DNA of 64,000 bases from VYFG01 sp965248685. Its GTDB lineage: Bacteria; Pseudomonadota; Gammaproteobacteria; Arenicellales; Poriferihabitantaceae. Positions 35,223-50,200 of this stretch are shown in pieces. The notes under the pieces were generated by a model, which saw nothing but the letters and a program-made list of their open reading frames with translations, was not told where the DNA came from and searched no databases. The position numbers and the translations under genes were made by a program. The stretch is taken from contig CBDFKC010000004.1 of the NCBI GenBank assembly GCA_965248685.1, forward strand, positions 1,426,001 through 1,490,000. The letters run 5' to 3'. Numbering within the stretch: the stretch's first letter is position 1; every line of letters begins with the position of its first letter.

Positions 35223-38200
35223 GTGTCGAAGAAGGAAAGTCGCCTTATTAAAAAAAGGTTAGATAAGTCAGTCGGTAGTATCTATAAGAGATATCGACAT
35301 GGTTTTTATAGACCAAATCTCTTGCTGACTCTGGAAAAACGCCAAATGTTTGATGGCGCCGCAGCTGTTGTCACGGAGGAGCTAATCGATGAAGCAGCGA
35401 TTGGTCTCGAAGAGCAACTCCCAATTCCATCACCATCCGCTACACAGTCTTCGTCTCCTACAGCCGAACCAGCATCTGTATCGTCGACCGAGTCGAAGCC
35501 CGACGTTCAGCCCAGCCAAGAAGCACCGGCTACCGCTGATGAAGAAAACAATTTGGTAGACGATCCATCGCAACCTAATCCAGCTACTGACACAGCCACA
35601 ACTAACACAGACTCAGGTTCAACATCGCAACCTAATCCAGCTACTGACACAGCCACAACTAACACAGACTCAGGTTCAACAAGTACTTCAACCGATTATA
35701 CTGTTATTGATGACAATGTATCTGCAGCAGAGCAGGAAGTTAGTAACAGTAATTCGGTGGACATTGATGAGAGAGTTGAGGAAGATGCTGCAATAGATTC
35801 CGGGTTGATAAATATTGTTACTCAGGAGGATGTCGACGAGTCGGAAATTGAAGAAACTACGAATACGAATGCAATCATTGCACCGGAAAGTGCAGTATCT
35901 ATCACGCCTGCGAGTACACTGGTTTCTCAGCCAGCGGGGGCCGTTGTTGGTGTTGAGGAAGAACTAGAAGAAACTCCTGAGCTTGCGACTACGATCACCG
36001 ATACGGATGAAGTTACTCCATTTGATGGTAATAGTGATAGTGATACCCCGATTTCAGAAGTCATCTTTATCGACACTGCGGTGGATGGTTATGAAGATTT
36101 ACTATCCGGCGTCCTTGATGATCTCTATGGAGGGTCTGTGCAAACGCTAGATGCTTCCCCTAGTGCATCGACAGAAAGTATTGACGGCTTATTAGGAGAT
36201 TATGTCTATGGTGATAGCAGTCAAGTTACGGATAATATGGGGCAAGTTTCAACGGTGGGAACAGATGAGCTAGCAGTAGATTCCACTAATACTTCAACGT
36301 CCTATACAGTTAATGGAACTCGGATTGTATTACTTGATCAGCAAAGTAGTGCAATACTGCAAATTACGGAAACATTGGCGGAATTCAACGAGCTGGCAGG
36401 TGTCCACGTCATATCTCACGGATCAACAGGGCAAGTACGGTTGGGCAACGAGACTCTTGACACTGGTAGTTTGGTGACGTATTCCAATGTGATCGCCCAA
36501 TGGGGTGACGCACTTGGTGAGAATGGAGATATTTTGTTATATGGTTGTAATGTCGGTTCTAATGGTGAAGGCGAGGAGTTTTTAAACGAGTTTGCTAAAC
36601 TGACGATGGCAGATATCGCCGCTTCAGACGATATTACAGCAAATGAAGCCCAAGGTGGAGATTGGGACCTGGAGTTTGAATCAGGTGATATAGATGTTGC
36701 GACGGTGTTGAATGCAACCAATGCACTAGCATTCAATGGTGTATTAGCATTGCCTGACCAGGATGGAGATAGTATTGTTGGTTCTGTGGATTTGGATTCC
36801 GATAATGATGGAATTTCTGACATAGATGAAGGTTGGGATCCGGCCCAATCTGGGACCTGGACTATAGCCGCGGGAGGATTCTCAGCAACCACTACTTTAA
36901 GTAACGGTATCACTATTACCGCTACATTGTCGAGTACCGATCCAACCGGCTTTTCAAATGGCGCGTTCAATCCAGCAGGAACAACCTTTTGGCAACCAGG
37001 AAGCGTTGCAGGGGATACTAGCCTACAGTCAGTAACTGATTTTAGTACAGCGGATACGATCACATTTACTTTTTCCGAACCTGTTACCAACCCAACTCTT
37101 CATGTGGACAGAATTGGCGGCACAGGAATCGAAGGTGGGGGGCGCGGTGGTTTTAATGTACACAACACAACCCTGATTACTCTTCAGGATACTGGTGGCG
37201 GTAGCACATTGACCTGGACAGAACTCGATGGCACAACGGATTTTTCAACCACATCGACGACTGCCTTCGATGGTAGTGTAGGAACGGTGGGAGTGAATCC
37301 GAGTGAGTCTACGGATGGCCCCGATGGCACATCAGCGGGGACTGTTCAAATAGAGGGAGCAATATCGGGTTTTCGACTGTTAATGGATAACCACCCTTCG
37401 AATCCGTCGAGCAGTTTTCTTGATGGCATTGAATTTATTATCGAGGCAGATTCTGCGCCGGATACGGATGGAGATGGTATTGCGGATTATCTCGATCTGG
37501 ATTCAGATAATGATGGGATCAGTGATCTTGTGGAGAGCGGTGCCGATGTAACGGCGTTGGACCCGGATGGAAATGGTGTAATTGATGGTGCCCAGTTTGC
37601 GGATGTTGATTCAGATGGACTGGCGGATGCTGTAGAGGCCACTAATGGCGCCGATACGGGTACACCGCCAGTGGACACTGATGGTGATGGTATAGAAGAC
37701 TTCCGTGATATTGACTCTGATAACGACGGAATTGTCGATACTGTCGAAGCGGACCCAACATTAGTTTTTGAAGATCCAAGTGTCGGTACAGCAGATGCAG
37801 ATAGTGATGGTATATTGTCGGCATTCGATGATGACGATGGGACATTTGGTGCTGGCTCACCGGGATTTGTTACACCCGAAGATACGGATAGTGATGGCAC
37901 TGCGGATTATTTAGACGATGATGCCGACAATGATGGAATTCCAGATAGTGTAGAGAGCAATGTTGTTGAACCAGGAGTTGGATTTGGCGATGTAGATAGC
38001 GATGGCTTAGTTGATCTCTATGATGGCATAGACAATACGACTAATCCCTGGGATGCAAGTAATGGGGTCAACAATCCAATTGGTGTTTATGATGATACCG
38101 ATAACGATGTTAATGCCGGGGGGGATTTGGACTATCGTGATACTGATTCTGACAATGATGGTATTCCTGATTCTGTGGAAGGCGACTCAACAGGCGGTCC

Positions 38201-41200
38201 TGATGGGGATAGCGATGGGTCGCCAGATTTCCAGGATACGGATGCAGATAATGATGGAATTCCTGACTCGGTTGAAGGTGATTCGACTGGTGGTCCCGAC
38301 ACCGATAGCGATGGATCGCCTGACTACAGGAATACCGATGCCGATAATGATGGAATTCCCGATTCGGTCGAAGGTGATTCGACCGGTGGTCCGGATAGTG
38401 ATAGCGATGGCACGCCAGACTTTCAAGATACAGACGCAGATAACGATGGAATTCCTGACTCAGTAGAGGGTAATTCAACCGGTAGCCCGGATACTGATAG
38501 CGACGGTACACCAGACTTTCAAGATACAGACGCTGACAATGATGGTATTCCAGATAGCGTTGAAGGAGATTCCACCGGAGGTCCCGATAGCGACAGTGAC
38601 GGGACACCGGATTTTCGTGATACCGATGGAGACAACGATGGTATCCCTGATAGCACGGAAGGTATAGAGGATACAGATAGCGATGGAACCCCTGACTATA
38701 AAGATACTGATTCAGATAACGATGGTATCCCTGATTCTTTAGAGGGAGATAGCACTGGTGGTCCCGATACAGACAGTGATGGCACGCCGGACTTCCGTGA
38801 TACGGATGCGGACAATGATGGCATCCCAGACTCCTTAGAGGGCGACAGCACAGGTAGTCCGGATAGTGATAGTGATGGCACGCCGGATTTCCGCGATACG
38901 GATAGTGATAATGACGGTATCCCAGACAGTATCGAAGGCGACTCAACCGGTGGTCCGGATACCGATAGCGATGGGTCGCCAGACTTCCTGGACACGGACG
39001 CAGACAATGATGGTATCCCGGATTCAGTAGAAGGTGACAGTACGGGCGGCCCGGATTCAGATAGTGACGGTACCCCAGACTTTCTGGATACGGACGCAGA
39101 CAATGACGGTATCCCAGATAGTCTAGAAGGTGACTCCACGGGCGGCCCGGATACGGACAGTGATGGGACACCGGACTTCCGCGATACGGATAGTGATAAT
39201 GATGGCATCCCGGATTCAGTAGAAGGCGATTCAACGGGTAGTCCGGATAGTGATAGTGATGGCACGCCGGACTTCCGCGATACGGATAGCGATAATGATG
39301 GTATCCCGGATTCAGTAGAAGGGGATTCCACAGGCGGCCCGGATTCAGATAGTGATGGTACGCCGGACTTCCTGGATACGGATGCAGACAATGATGGTAT
39401 CCCTGATTCGTTAGAGGGAGATAGCACTGGCGGTCCAGATACAGACAGTGATGGCACGCCGGATTTCCGCGATACCGACAGTGATAACGATGGCATCCCA
39501 GACAGTATCGAGGGCGACTCAACCGGTGGTCCAGATACCGACAGTGACGGTACGCCAGACTTCCAGGATACGGATGCAGACAATGATGGTATTCCGGACT
39601 CAATAGAAGGAGATTCTACAGGCGGTCCAGATACGGATAGTGATGGTACCCCGGACTTCTTGGATACGGATGCAGACAATGACGGTATTCCAGATAGTCT
39701 AGAAGGCGACTCCACAGGCGGCCCAGATACGGACAGTGATGGTACACCAGACTTCCGCGATACCGACAGTGACAACGACGGTATTCCAGACAGTATAGAA
39801 GGTGATTCAACAGGCGGTCCAGATACCGACAGTGACGGTACGCCGGACTTCCGAGATACCGATGCCGATAACGATGGCATTCCGGATTCAGTAGAAGGTA
39901 ATAGCACGGGCGGCCCGGATTCAGACAGTGATGGTACGCCGGACTTCCTGGATACGGATGCAGACAATGATGGTATCCCCGATTCGTTAGAGGGAGATAG
40001 CACTGGTGGTCCCGATACAGACAGTGATGGCACGCCAGACTACCGAGATACCGACAGTGACAACGATGGCATACCAGACAGTATCGAAGGTGATTCTACG
40101 GGCGGTCCAGATACAGACAGTGATGGCACGCCGGATTTCCGCGATACGGATAGTGACAATGACGGTATCCCGGATTCGGTAGAAGGCGACTCAACGGGTG
40201 GTCCAGATACCGACAGTGACGGTACGCCAGACTTCCAGGATACGGATGCCGACAATGATGGTATTCCGGACTCAATAGAAGGAGATTCTACAGGCGGTCC
40301 AGATACCGATAGTGATGGTACCCCGGACTTCCTGGATACGGATGCAGACAATGACGGTATTCCAGATAGTCTAGAAGGCGACTCCACAGGCGGCCCAGAT
40401 ACGGACAGTGATGGGACACCAGACTTCCGCGATACCGACAGTGACAACGACGGTATTCCAGACAGTATAGAAGGTGATTCAACAGGCGGTCCAGATACCG
40501 ACAGTGACGGTACGCCTGACTTCCGAGATACCGATGCCGATAATGATGGTATCCCGGATTCAGTAGAAGGGGATTCCACAGGAGGCCCGGATTCAGACAG
40601 TGATGGTACCCCGGACTTCCTGGATACGGATGCTGACAACGACGGTATCCCAGACAGCTTAGAAGGTGACTCAACGGGCGGTCCAGATACAGATAGTGAT
40701 GGCACGCCGGACTTTCGCGATACCGACAGTGACAACGATGGCATTCCAGACAGTATCGAAGGTGATTCTACGGGCGGCCCGGATACAGACAGTGACGGAA
40801 CCCCAGACTTCCGTGACACGGACAGTGATAACGATGGCATTCCCGATTCTGTAGAGGGTGACTCAACGGGCGGTCCGGATACGGATAGTGATGGTACCCC
40901 GGACTTCCTGGATACGGATGCAGATAATGATGGCATTCCGGATTCAGTAGAAGGCAATAGCACGGGTGGCCCGGATTCAGATAGTGATGGTACGCCAGAC
41001 TTCCTGGATACGGACGCAGACAATGACGGTATTCCAGATAGTCTAGAAGGCGACTCCACGGGCGGTCCGGATACGGATAGTGATGGCACCCCGGACTTCC
41101 GCGATACGGATAGCGACAATGACGGTATCCCGGATTCAGTAGAAGGCGATTCAACGGGTAGCCCGGATAGTGATAGTGACGGCACGCCAGACTTCCGTGA

Positions 41201-44200
41201 TACGGACAGTGATAATGATGGTATCCCGGATTCAGTAGAAGGGGATTCCACAGGAGGCCCGGATTCAGACAGTGATGGTACGCCGGACTTCCTGGATACG
41301 GATGCAGACAATGATGGTATCCCTGATTCGTTAGAGGGAGATAGCACTGGTGGCCCAGATACAGATAGTGATGGCACGCCAGACTTCCGAGATACCGACA
41401 GTGACAATGACGGTATCCCGGATTCAGTAGAAGGCGATTCAACGGGTAGCCCGGATAGTGATAGTGACGGTACGCCAGACTTCCGCGATACTGACAGTGA
41501 CAATGATGGTATTCCAGACAGTATCGAAGGCGACTCAACCGGTGGTCCGGATACGGATAGTGATGGCACGCCAGACTTCCAGGATACGGATGCAGACAAT
41601 GATGGTATTCCGGACTCAATAGAAGGAGATTCCACGGGCGGTCCAGATACGGATAGTGATGGCACCCCGGACTTCTTGGATACGGATGCAGACAATGACG
41701 GTATTCCAGATAGTCTAGAAGGCGACTCCACGGGCGGTCCGGATACGGATAGTGATGGCACCCCGGACTTCCGCGATACGGATAGCGACAATGACGGTAT
41801 CCCGGATTCAGTAGAAGGCGATTCAACGGGTAGCCCGGATAGTGATAGTGACGGCACGCCAGACTTCCGTGATACGGACAGTGATAATGATGGTATCCCG
41901 GATTCAGTGGAAGGTAATAGCACAGGAGGCCCGGATTCAGACAGTGATGGTACGCCGGACTTCCTGGATACGGATGCAGACAATGATGGTATCCCTGATT
42001 CGTTAGAGGGAGATAGCACTGGTGGCCCAGATACAGATAGTGATGGCACGCCAGACTTCCGAGATACCGACAGTGACAATGACGGTATCCCGGATTCAGT
42101 AGAAGGCGATTCAACGGGTAGCCCGGATAGTGATAGTGACGGTACGCCAGACTTCCGCGATACAGACAGTGATAATGATGGTATTCCAGACAGTATCGAA
42201 GGCGACTCAACCGGTGGTCCGGATACCGATAGCGATGGGTCGCCGGACTTCCTGGATACGGACGCAGACAATGATGGTATCCCTGATTCCTTAGAGGGAG
42301 ATAGCACTGGTGGTCCAGATACAGACAGTGATGGTACGCCAGACTTCCTGGATACGGACGCAGACAATGACGGTATTCCAGATAGTCTAGAAAGCGACTC
42401 CACGGGCGGTCCGGATACGGATAGTGATGGCACCCCGGACTTCCGCGATACGGATAGCGACAATGACGGTATCCCGGACTCGGTAGAAGGCGATTCAACG
42501 GGTAGCCCGGATAGTGATAGTGACGGCACGCCAGACTTCCGTGATACGGACAGTGATAATGATGGTATCCCGGATTCAGTAGAAGGGGATTCCACAGGAG
42601 GCCCAGATACAGACAGTGATGGTACGCCGGACTTCCTGGATACGGATGCAGACAATGATGGTATCCCTGATTCGTTAGAGGGAGATAGCACTGGTGGCCC
42701 AGATACAGATAGTGATGGCACGCCAGACTTCCGAGATACCGACAGTGACAATGACGGTATCCCGGATTCAGTAGAAGGCGATTCAACGGGTAGCCCGGAT
42801 AGTGATAGTGACGGTACGCCAGACTTCCGCGATACAGACAGTGATAATGATGGTATTCCAGACAGTATCGAAGGCGACTCAACCGGTGGTCCGGATACGG
42901 ATAGTGATGGCACGCCAGACTTCCAGGATACGGATGCCGACAATGATGGTATCCCTGATTCCATAGAGGGAGATAGCACTGGTGGTCCAGATACAGACAG
43001 TGATGGTACGCCAGACTTCCTGGATACGGACGCAGACAATGACGGTATTCCAGATAGTCTAGAAGGCGACTCCACGGGCGGTCCGGATACGGATAGTGAT
43101 GGCACCCCGGACTTCCGCGATACGGATAGCGACAATGACGGTATCCCGGATTCAGTAGAAGGCGATTCAACGGGTAGCCCGGATAGTGATAGTGACGGCA
43201 CGCCAGACTTCCGTGATACGGACAGTGATAATGATGGTATCCCGGATTCAGTGGAAGGTAATAGCACAGGAGGCCCAGATACAGACAGTGATGGTACGCC
43301 GGACTTCCTGGATACGGATGCAGACAATGATGGTATCCCCGATTCGTTAGAGGGAGATAGCACTGGTGGTCCCGATACAGACAGTGATGGCACGCCAGAC
43401 TACCGCGATACCGACAGTGACAACGATGGCATACCAGACAGTATCGAAGGTGATTCTACGGGCGGTCCAGATACAGACAGTGATGGCACGCCAGACTTCC
43501 GCGATACCGACAGTGATAACGATGGCATCCCAGACAGTATCGAGGGCGACTCAACCGGTGGTCCAGATACCGACAGTGACGGTACGCCAGACTTCCAGGA
43601 TACGGATGCAGACAATGATGGTATTCCGGACTCAATAGAAGGAGATTCCACGGGCGGTCCAGATACGGATAGTGATGGTACCCCGGACTTCCTGGATACG
43701 GATGCAGACAATGACGGTATTCCAGATAGTCTAGAAGGCGACTCCACAGGCGGCCCAGATACGGACAGTGATGGCACCCCAGACTTCCGCGATACCGACA
43801 GTGACAACGACGGTATTCCAGACAGTATAGAAGGTGATTCAACAGGCGGTCCAGATACCGACAGTGACGGTACGCCGGACTTCCGAGATACGGATGCCGA
43901 TAACGATGGCATTCCGGATTCAGTAGAAGGTAATAGCACGGGCGGCCCGGATTCAGACAGTGATGGTACGCCGGACTTCCTGGATACGGATGCAGACAAT
44001 GATGGTATCCCCGATTCGTTAGAGGGAGATAGCACTGGTGGCCCAGATACAGATAGTGATGGCACGCCAGACTTCCGAGATACCGACAGTGACAATGACG
44101 GTATCCCGGATTCAGTAGAAGGCGATTCAACGGGTAGCCCGGATAGTGATAGTGACGGTACGCCAGACTTCCGCGATACAGACAGTGATAATGATGGCAT

Positions 44201-47200
44201 CCCAGACAGTATCGAGGGCGACTCAACCGGTGGTCCAGATACCGACAGTGACGGTACGCCAGACTTCCAGGATACGGATGCAGACAATGATGGTATTCCG
44301 GACTCAATAGAAGGAGATTCTACAGGCGGTCCAGATACCGATAGTGATGGTACCCCGGACTTCCTGGATACGGATGCAGACAATGACGGTATTCCAGATA
44401 GTCTAGAAGGCGACTCCACAGGCGGCCCAGATACGGACAGTGATGGCACCCCAGACTTCCGCGATACCGACAGTGACAACGACGGTATTCCAGACAGTAT
44501 AGAAGGTGATTCAACAGGCGGTCCAGATACCGATAGTGACGGTACGCCGGACTTCCGAGATACGGATGCCGATAACGATGGCATTCCGGATTCAGTAGAA
44601 GGTAATAGCACGGGCGGCCCGGATTCAGACAGTGATGGTACGCCGGACTTCCTGGATACGGATGCAGACAATGATGGTATCCCCGATTCGTTAGAGGGAG
44701 ATAGCACTGGTGGTCCCGATACAGACAGTGATGGCACGCCGGACTTCCGCGATACCGACAGTGACAACGATGGGATTCCAGACAGTATCGAAGGTGATTC
44801 TACGGGCGGTCCAGATACGGACAGTGATGGCACGCCGGATTTCCGCGATACGGATAGTGACAATGACGGTATCCCGGATTCGGTAGAAGGCGACTCAACG
44901 GGTGGTCCAGATACCGACAGTGACGGTACGCCAGACTTCCAGGATACGGATGCAGACAATGATGGTATTCCGGACTCAATAGAAGGAGATTCCACGGGCG
45001 GTCCAGATACGGATAGTGATGGTACCCCGGACTTCTTGGATACGGATGCAGACAATGACGGTATTCCAGATAGTCTAGAAGGCGACTCCACAGGCGGCCC
45101 AGATACGGACAGTGATGGCACCCCAGACTTCCGCGATACCGACAGTGACAACGACGGTATTCCAGACAGTATAGAAGGTGATTCAACAGGCGGTCCAGAT
45201 ACCGATAGTGACGGTACGCCTGACTTCCGAGATACCGATGCCGATAACGATGGCATTCCGGATTCAGTAGAAGGTAATAGCACGGGCGGCCCGGATTCAG
45301 ACAGTGATGGTACGCCGGACTTCCTGGATACGGATGCAGACAATGATGGTATCCCCGATTCGTTAGAGGGAGATAGCACTGGTGGTCCCGATACAGACAG
45401 TGATGGCACGCCAGACTACCGAGATACCGACAGTGACAACGATGGGATTCCAGACAGTATCGAAGGTGATTCTACGGGCGGTCCAGATACAGACAGTGAT
45501 GGCACGCCAGACTTCCGCGATACCGACAGTGATAACGATGGCATCCCAGACAGTATCGAGGGCGACTCAACCGGTGGTCCAGATACCGACAGTGACGGTA
45601 CGCCAGACTTCCAGGATACGGATGCAGACAATGATGGTATTCCGGACTCAATAGAAGGAGATTCCACGGGCGGTCCAGATACGGATAGTGATGGTACCCC
45701 GGACTTCCTGGATACGGATGCGGATAACGATGGCATACCAGACAGTATCGAAGGCGACTCTACAGGCGGTCCGGATACGGACAGTGATGGCACCCCAGAC
45801 TTCCGCGATACCGACAGTGACAACGACGGTATTCCAGACAGTATAGAAGGTGATTCAACAGGCGGTCCAGATACCGATAGTGACGGTACGCCTGACTTCC
45901 GAGATACGGATGCCGATAACGATGGCATTCCGGATTCAGTAGAAGGTAATAGCACGGGCGGCCCGGATTCAGACAGTGATGGTACGCCGGACTTCCTGGA
46001 TACGGATGCAGACAATGATGGTATCCCCGATTCGTTAGAGGGAGATAGCACTGGTGGCCCAGATACAGATAGTGATGGCACGCCAGACTTCCGAGATACC
46101 GACAGTGACAATGACGGTATCCCGGATTCAGTAGAAGGCGATTCAACGGGTAGCCCGGATAGTGATAGTGACGGTACGCCAGACTTCCGCGATACAGACA
46201 GTGATAATGATGGCATCCCAGACAGTATAGAAGGCGACTCTACAGGTGGTCCAGATACCGACAGTGACGGTACGCCAGACTTCCAGGATACGGATGCAGA
46301 CAATGATGGTATTCCGGACTCAATAGAAGGAGATTCTACAGGCGGTCCAGATACCGATAGTGATGGTACCCCGGACTTCTTGGATACGGATGCAGACAAT
46401 GACGGTATTCCAGATAGTCTAGAAGGCGACTCCACAGGCGGCCCAGATACGGACAGTGATGGCACCCCAGACTTCCGCGATACCGACAGTGACAACGACG
46501 GTATTCCAGACAGTATAGAAGGTGATTCAACAGGCGGTCCAGATACCGATAGTGACGGTACGCCGGACTTCCGAGATACGGATGCCGATAACGATGGCAT
46601 TCCGGATTCAGTAGAAGGTAATAGCACGGGCGGCCCGGATTCAGACAGTGATGGTACGCCGGACTTCCTGGATACGGATGCAGACAATGATGGTATCCCC
46701 GATTCGTTAGAGGGAGATAGCACTGGTGGTCCCGATACAGACAGTGATGGCACGCCGGACTTCCGCGATACCGACAGTGACAACGATGGGATTCCAGACA
46801 GTATCGAAGGTGATTCTACGGGCGGTCCAGATACGGACAGTGATGGCACGCCGGACTTCCGCGATACGGATAGTGACAATGACGGTATCCCGGATTCGGT
46901 AGAAGGCGACTCAACGGGTGGTCCAGATACCGACAGTGACGGTACGCCAGACTTCCAGGATACGGATGCAGACAATGATGGTATTCCGGACTCAATAGAA
47001 GGAGATTCTACAGGCGGTCCAGATACGGATAGTGATGGTACCCCGGACTTCTTGGATACGGATGCAGACAATGACGGTATTCCAGATAGTCTAGAAGGCG
47101 ACTCCACAGGCGGCCCAGATACGGACAGTGATGGGACACCAGACTTCCGCGATACCGACAGTGACAACGACGGTATTCCAGACAGTATAGAAGGTGATTC

Positions 47201-50200
47201 AACAGGCGGTCCAGATACCGATAGTGACGGTACGCCGGACTTCCGAGATACGGATGCCGATAACGATGGCATTCCGGATTCAGTAGAAGGTAATAGCACG
47301 GGCGGCCCGGATTCAGACAGTGATGGTACGCCGGACTTCCTGGATACGGACGCAGACAATGATGGTATCCCCGATTCCTTAGAGGGAGATAGCACTGGTG
47401 GTCCCGATACAGATAGTGATGGCACGCCGGACTTCCGCGATACCGACAGTGACAACGATGGTATACCAGACAGTATCGAAGGTGATTCTACGGGCGGTCC
47501 AGATACAGACAGTGATGGCACGCCAGACTTCCGCGATACCGACAGTGATAACGATGGCATCCCAGACAGTATCGAGGGCGACTCAACCGGTGGTCCAGAT
47601 ACCGACAGTGACGGTACGCCAGACTTCCAGGATACGGATGCAGACAATGATGGTATTCCGGACTCAATAGAAGGAGATTCTACAGGCGGTCCAGATACGG
47701 ATAGTGATGGTACCCCGGACTTCTTGGATACGGATGCAGACAATGACGGTATTCCAGATAGTCTAGAAGGCGACTCCACAGGCGGCCCAGATACGGACAG
47801 TGATGGCACCCCAGACTTCCGCGATACCGACAGTGACAACGACGGTATTCCAGACAGTATAGAAGGTGATTCAACAGGCGGTCCAGATACCGACAGTGAC
47901 GGTACGCCGGACTTCCGCGATACCGATGCCGATAACGATGGCATTCCGGATTCAGTAGAAGGTAATAGCACGGGCGGCCCGGATTCAGACAGTGATGGTA
48001 CGCCGGACTTCCTGGATACGGATGCAGACAATGATGGTATCCCCGATTCGTTAGAGGGAGATAGCACTGGTGGTCCCGATACAGACAGTGATGGCACGCC
48101 GGACTTCCGCGATACCGACAGTGACAACGATGGGATTCCAGACAGTATCGAAGGTGATTCTACGGGCGGTCCAGATACAGACAGTGATGGCGCGCCAGAC
48201 TTCCGCGATACCGACAGTGATAACGATGGTATCCCAGACAGTATCGAGGGCGACTCAACGGGTGGTCCAGATACCGACAGTGACGGTACGCCAGACTTCC
48301 AGGATACGGATGCAGACAATGATGGTATTCCGGACTCAATAGAAGGAGATTCTACAGGCGGTCCAGATACCGATAGTGATGGTACCCCGGACTTCCTGGA
48401 TACGGATGCAGACAATGACGGTATTCCAGATAGTCTAGAAGGCGACTCCACAGGCGGCCCAGATACGGACAGTGATGGGACACCAGACTTCCGCGATACC
48501 GACAGTGACAACGACGGTATTCCAGACAGTATAGAAGGTGATTCAACAGGCGGTCCAGATACCGACAGTGACGGTACGCCGGACTTCCGAGATACGGATG
48601 CCGATAACGATGGCATTCCGGATTCAGTAGAAGGTAATAGCACGGGCGGCCCGGATTCAGACAGTGATGGTACGCCGGACTTCCTGGATACGGATGCAGA
48701 CAATGATGGTATCCCCGATTCGTTAGAGGGAGATAGCACTGGTGGCCCAGATACAGATAGTGATGGCACGCCAGACTTCCGAGATACCGACAGTGACAAT
48801 GACGGTATCCCGGATTCAGTAGAAGGCGATTCAACGGGTAGCCCGGATAGTGATAGTGACGGTACGCCAGACTTCCGCGATACAGACAGTGATAATGATG
48901 GCATCCCAGACAGTATCGAGGGCGACTCAACCGGTGGTCCAGATACCGACAGTGACGGTACGCCAGACTTCCAGGATACGGATGCAGACAATGATGGTAT
49001 TCCGGACTCAATAGAAGGAGATTCTACAGGCGGTCCAGATACCGATAGTGATGGTACCCCGGACTTCCTGGATACGGATGCAGACAATGACGGTATTCCA
49101 GATAGTCTAGAAGGCGACTCCACAGGCGGCCCAGATACGGACAGTGATGGCACCCCAGACTTCCGCGATACCGACAGTGACAACGACGGTATTCCAGACA
49201 GTATAGAAGGTGATTCAACAGGCGGTCCAGATACCGATAGTGACGGTACGCCGGACTTCCGAGATACGGATGCCGATAACGATGGCATTCCGGATTCAGT
49301 AGAAGGTAATAGCACGGGCGGCCCGGATTCAGACAGTGATGGTACGCCGGACTTCCTGGATACGGATGCAGACAATGATGGTATCCCTGATTCCTTAGAG
49401 GGAGATAGCACAGGCGGTCCGGATACGGATAGTGATGGCACGCCGGACTTCCGCGATACCGACAGTGACAACGATGGTATACCAGACAGTATCGAAGGTG
49501 ATTCTACGGGCGGTCCAGATACAGACAGTGATGGCACGCCAGACTTCCGCGATACCGACAGTGACAATGATGGCATCCCAGACAGTATCGAGGGCGACTC
49601 AACCGGTGGTCCGGATACGGATAGTGATGGCACGCCAGACTTCCAGGATACGGATGCAGACAATGATGGTATTCCGGACTCAATAGAAGGAGATTCTACA
49701 GGCGGTCCAGATACCGATAGTGATGGTACCCCGGACTTCCTGGATACGGATGCAGACAATGACGGTATTCCAGATAGTCTAGAAGGCGACTCCACAGGCG
49801 GTCCGGATACGGATAGTGATGGCACCCCGGACTTCCGCGATACGGATAGCGACAATGACGGTATCCCGGACTCGGTAGAAGGCGATTCAACGGGTAGCCC
49901 GGATAGTGATAGTGACGGCACGCCAGACTTCCGTGATACGGACAGTGATAATGATGGTATCCCGGATTCAGTAGAAGGGGATTCCACTGGAGGCCCAGAT
50001 TCAGACAGTGATGGTACGCCGGACTTCCTGGATACGGATGCAGACAATGATGGTATCCCCGATTCGTTAGAGGGAGATAGCACTGGTGGTCCCGATACAG
50101 ACAGTGATGGCACGCCAGACTACCGCGATACCGACAGTGACAACGATGGCATACCAGACAGTATCGAAGGTGATTCTACGGGCGGTCCAGATACAGACAG

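Noticed and set aside
40040..50113. Very long minus-strand frames (over 1,100 and 1,500 codons) opposite the giant gene
   Set aside because: They consist of the complement of the 96-bp units (PSLSVSGPPVESPS-like), repeat in step with them and have no ribosome site. Stop-free antisense is a by-product of the repeat composition.
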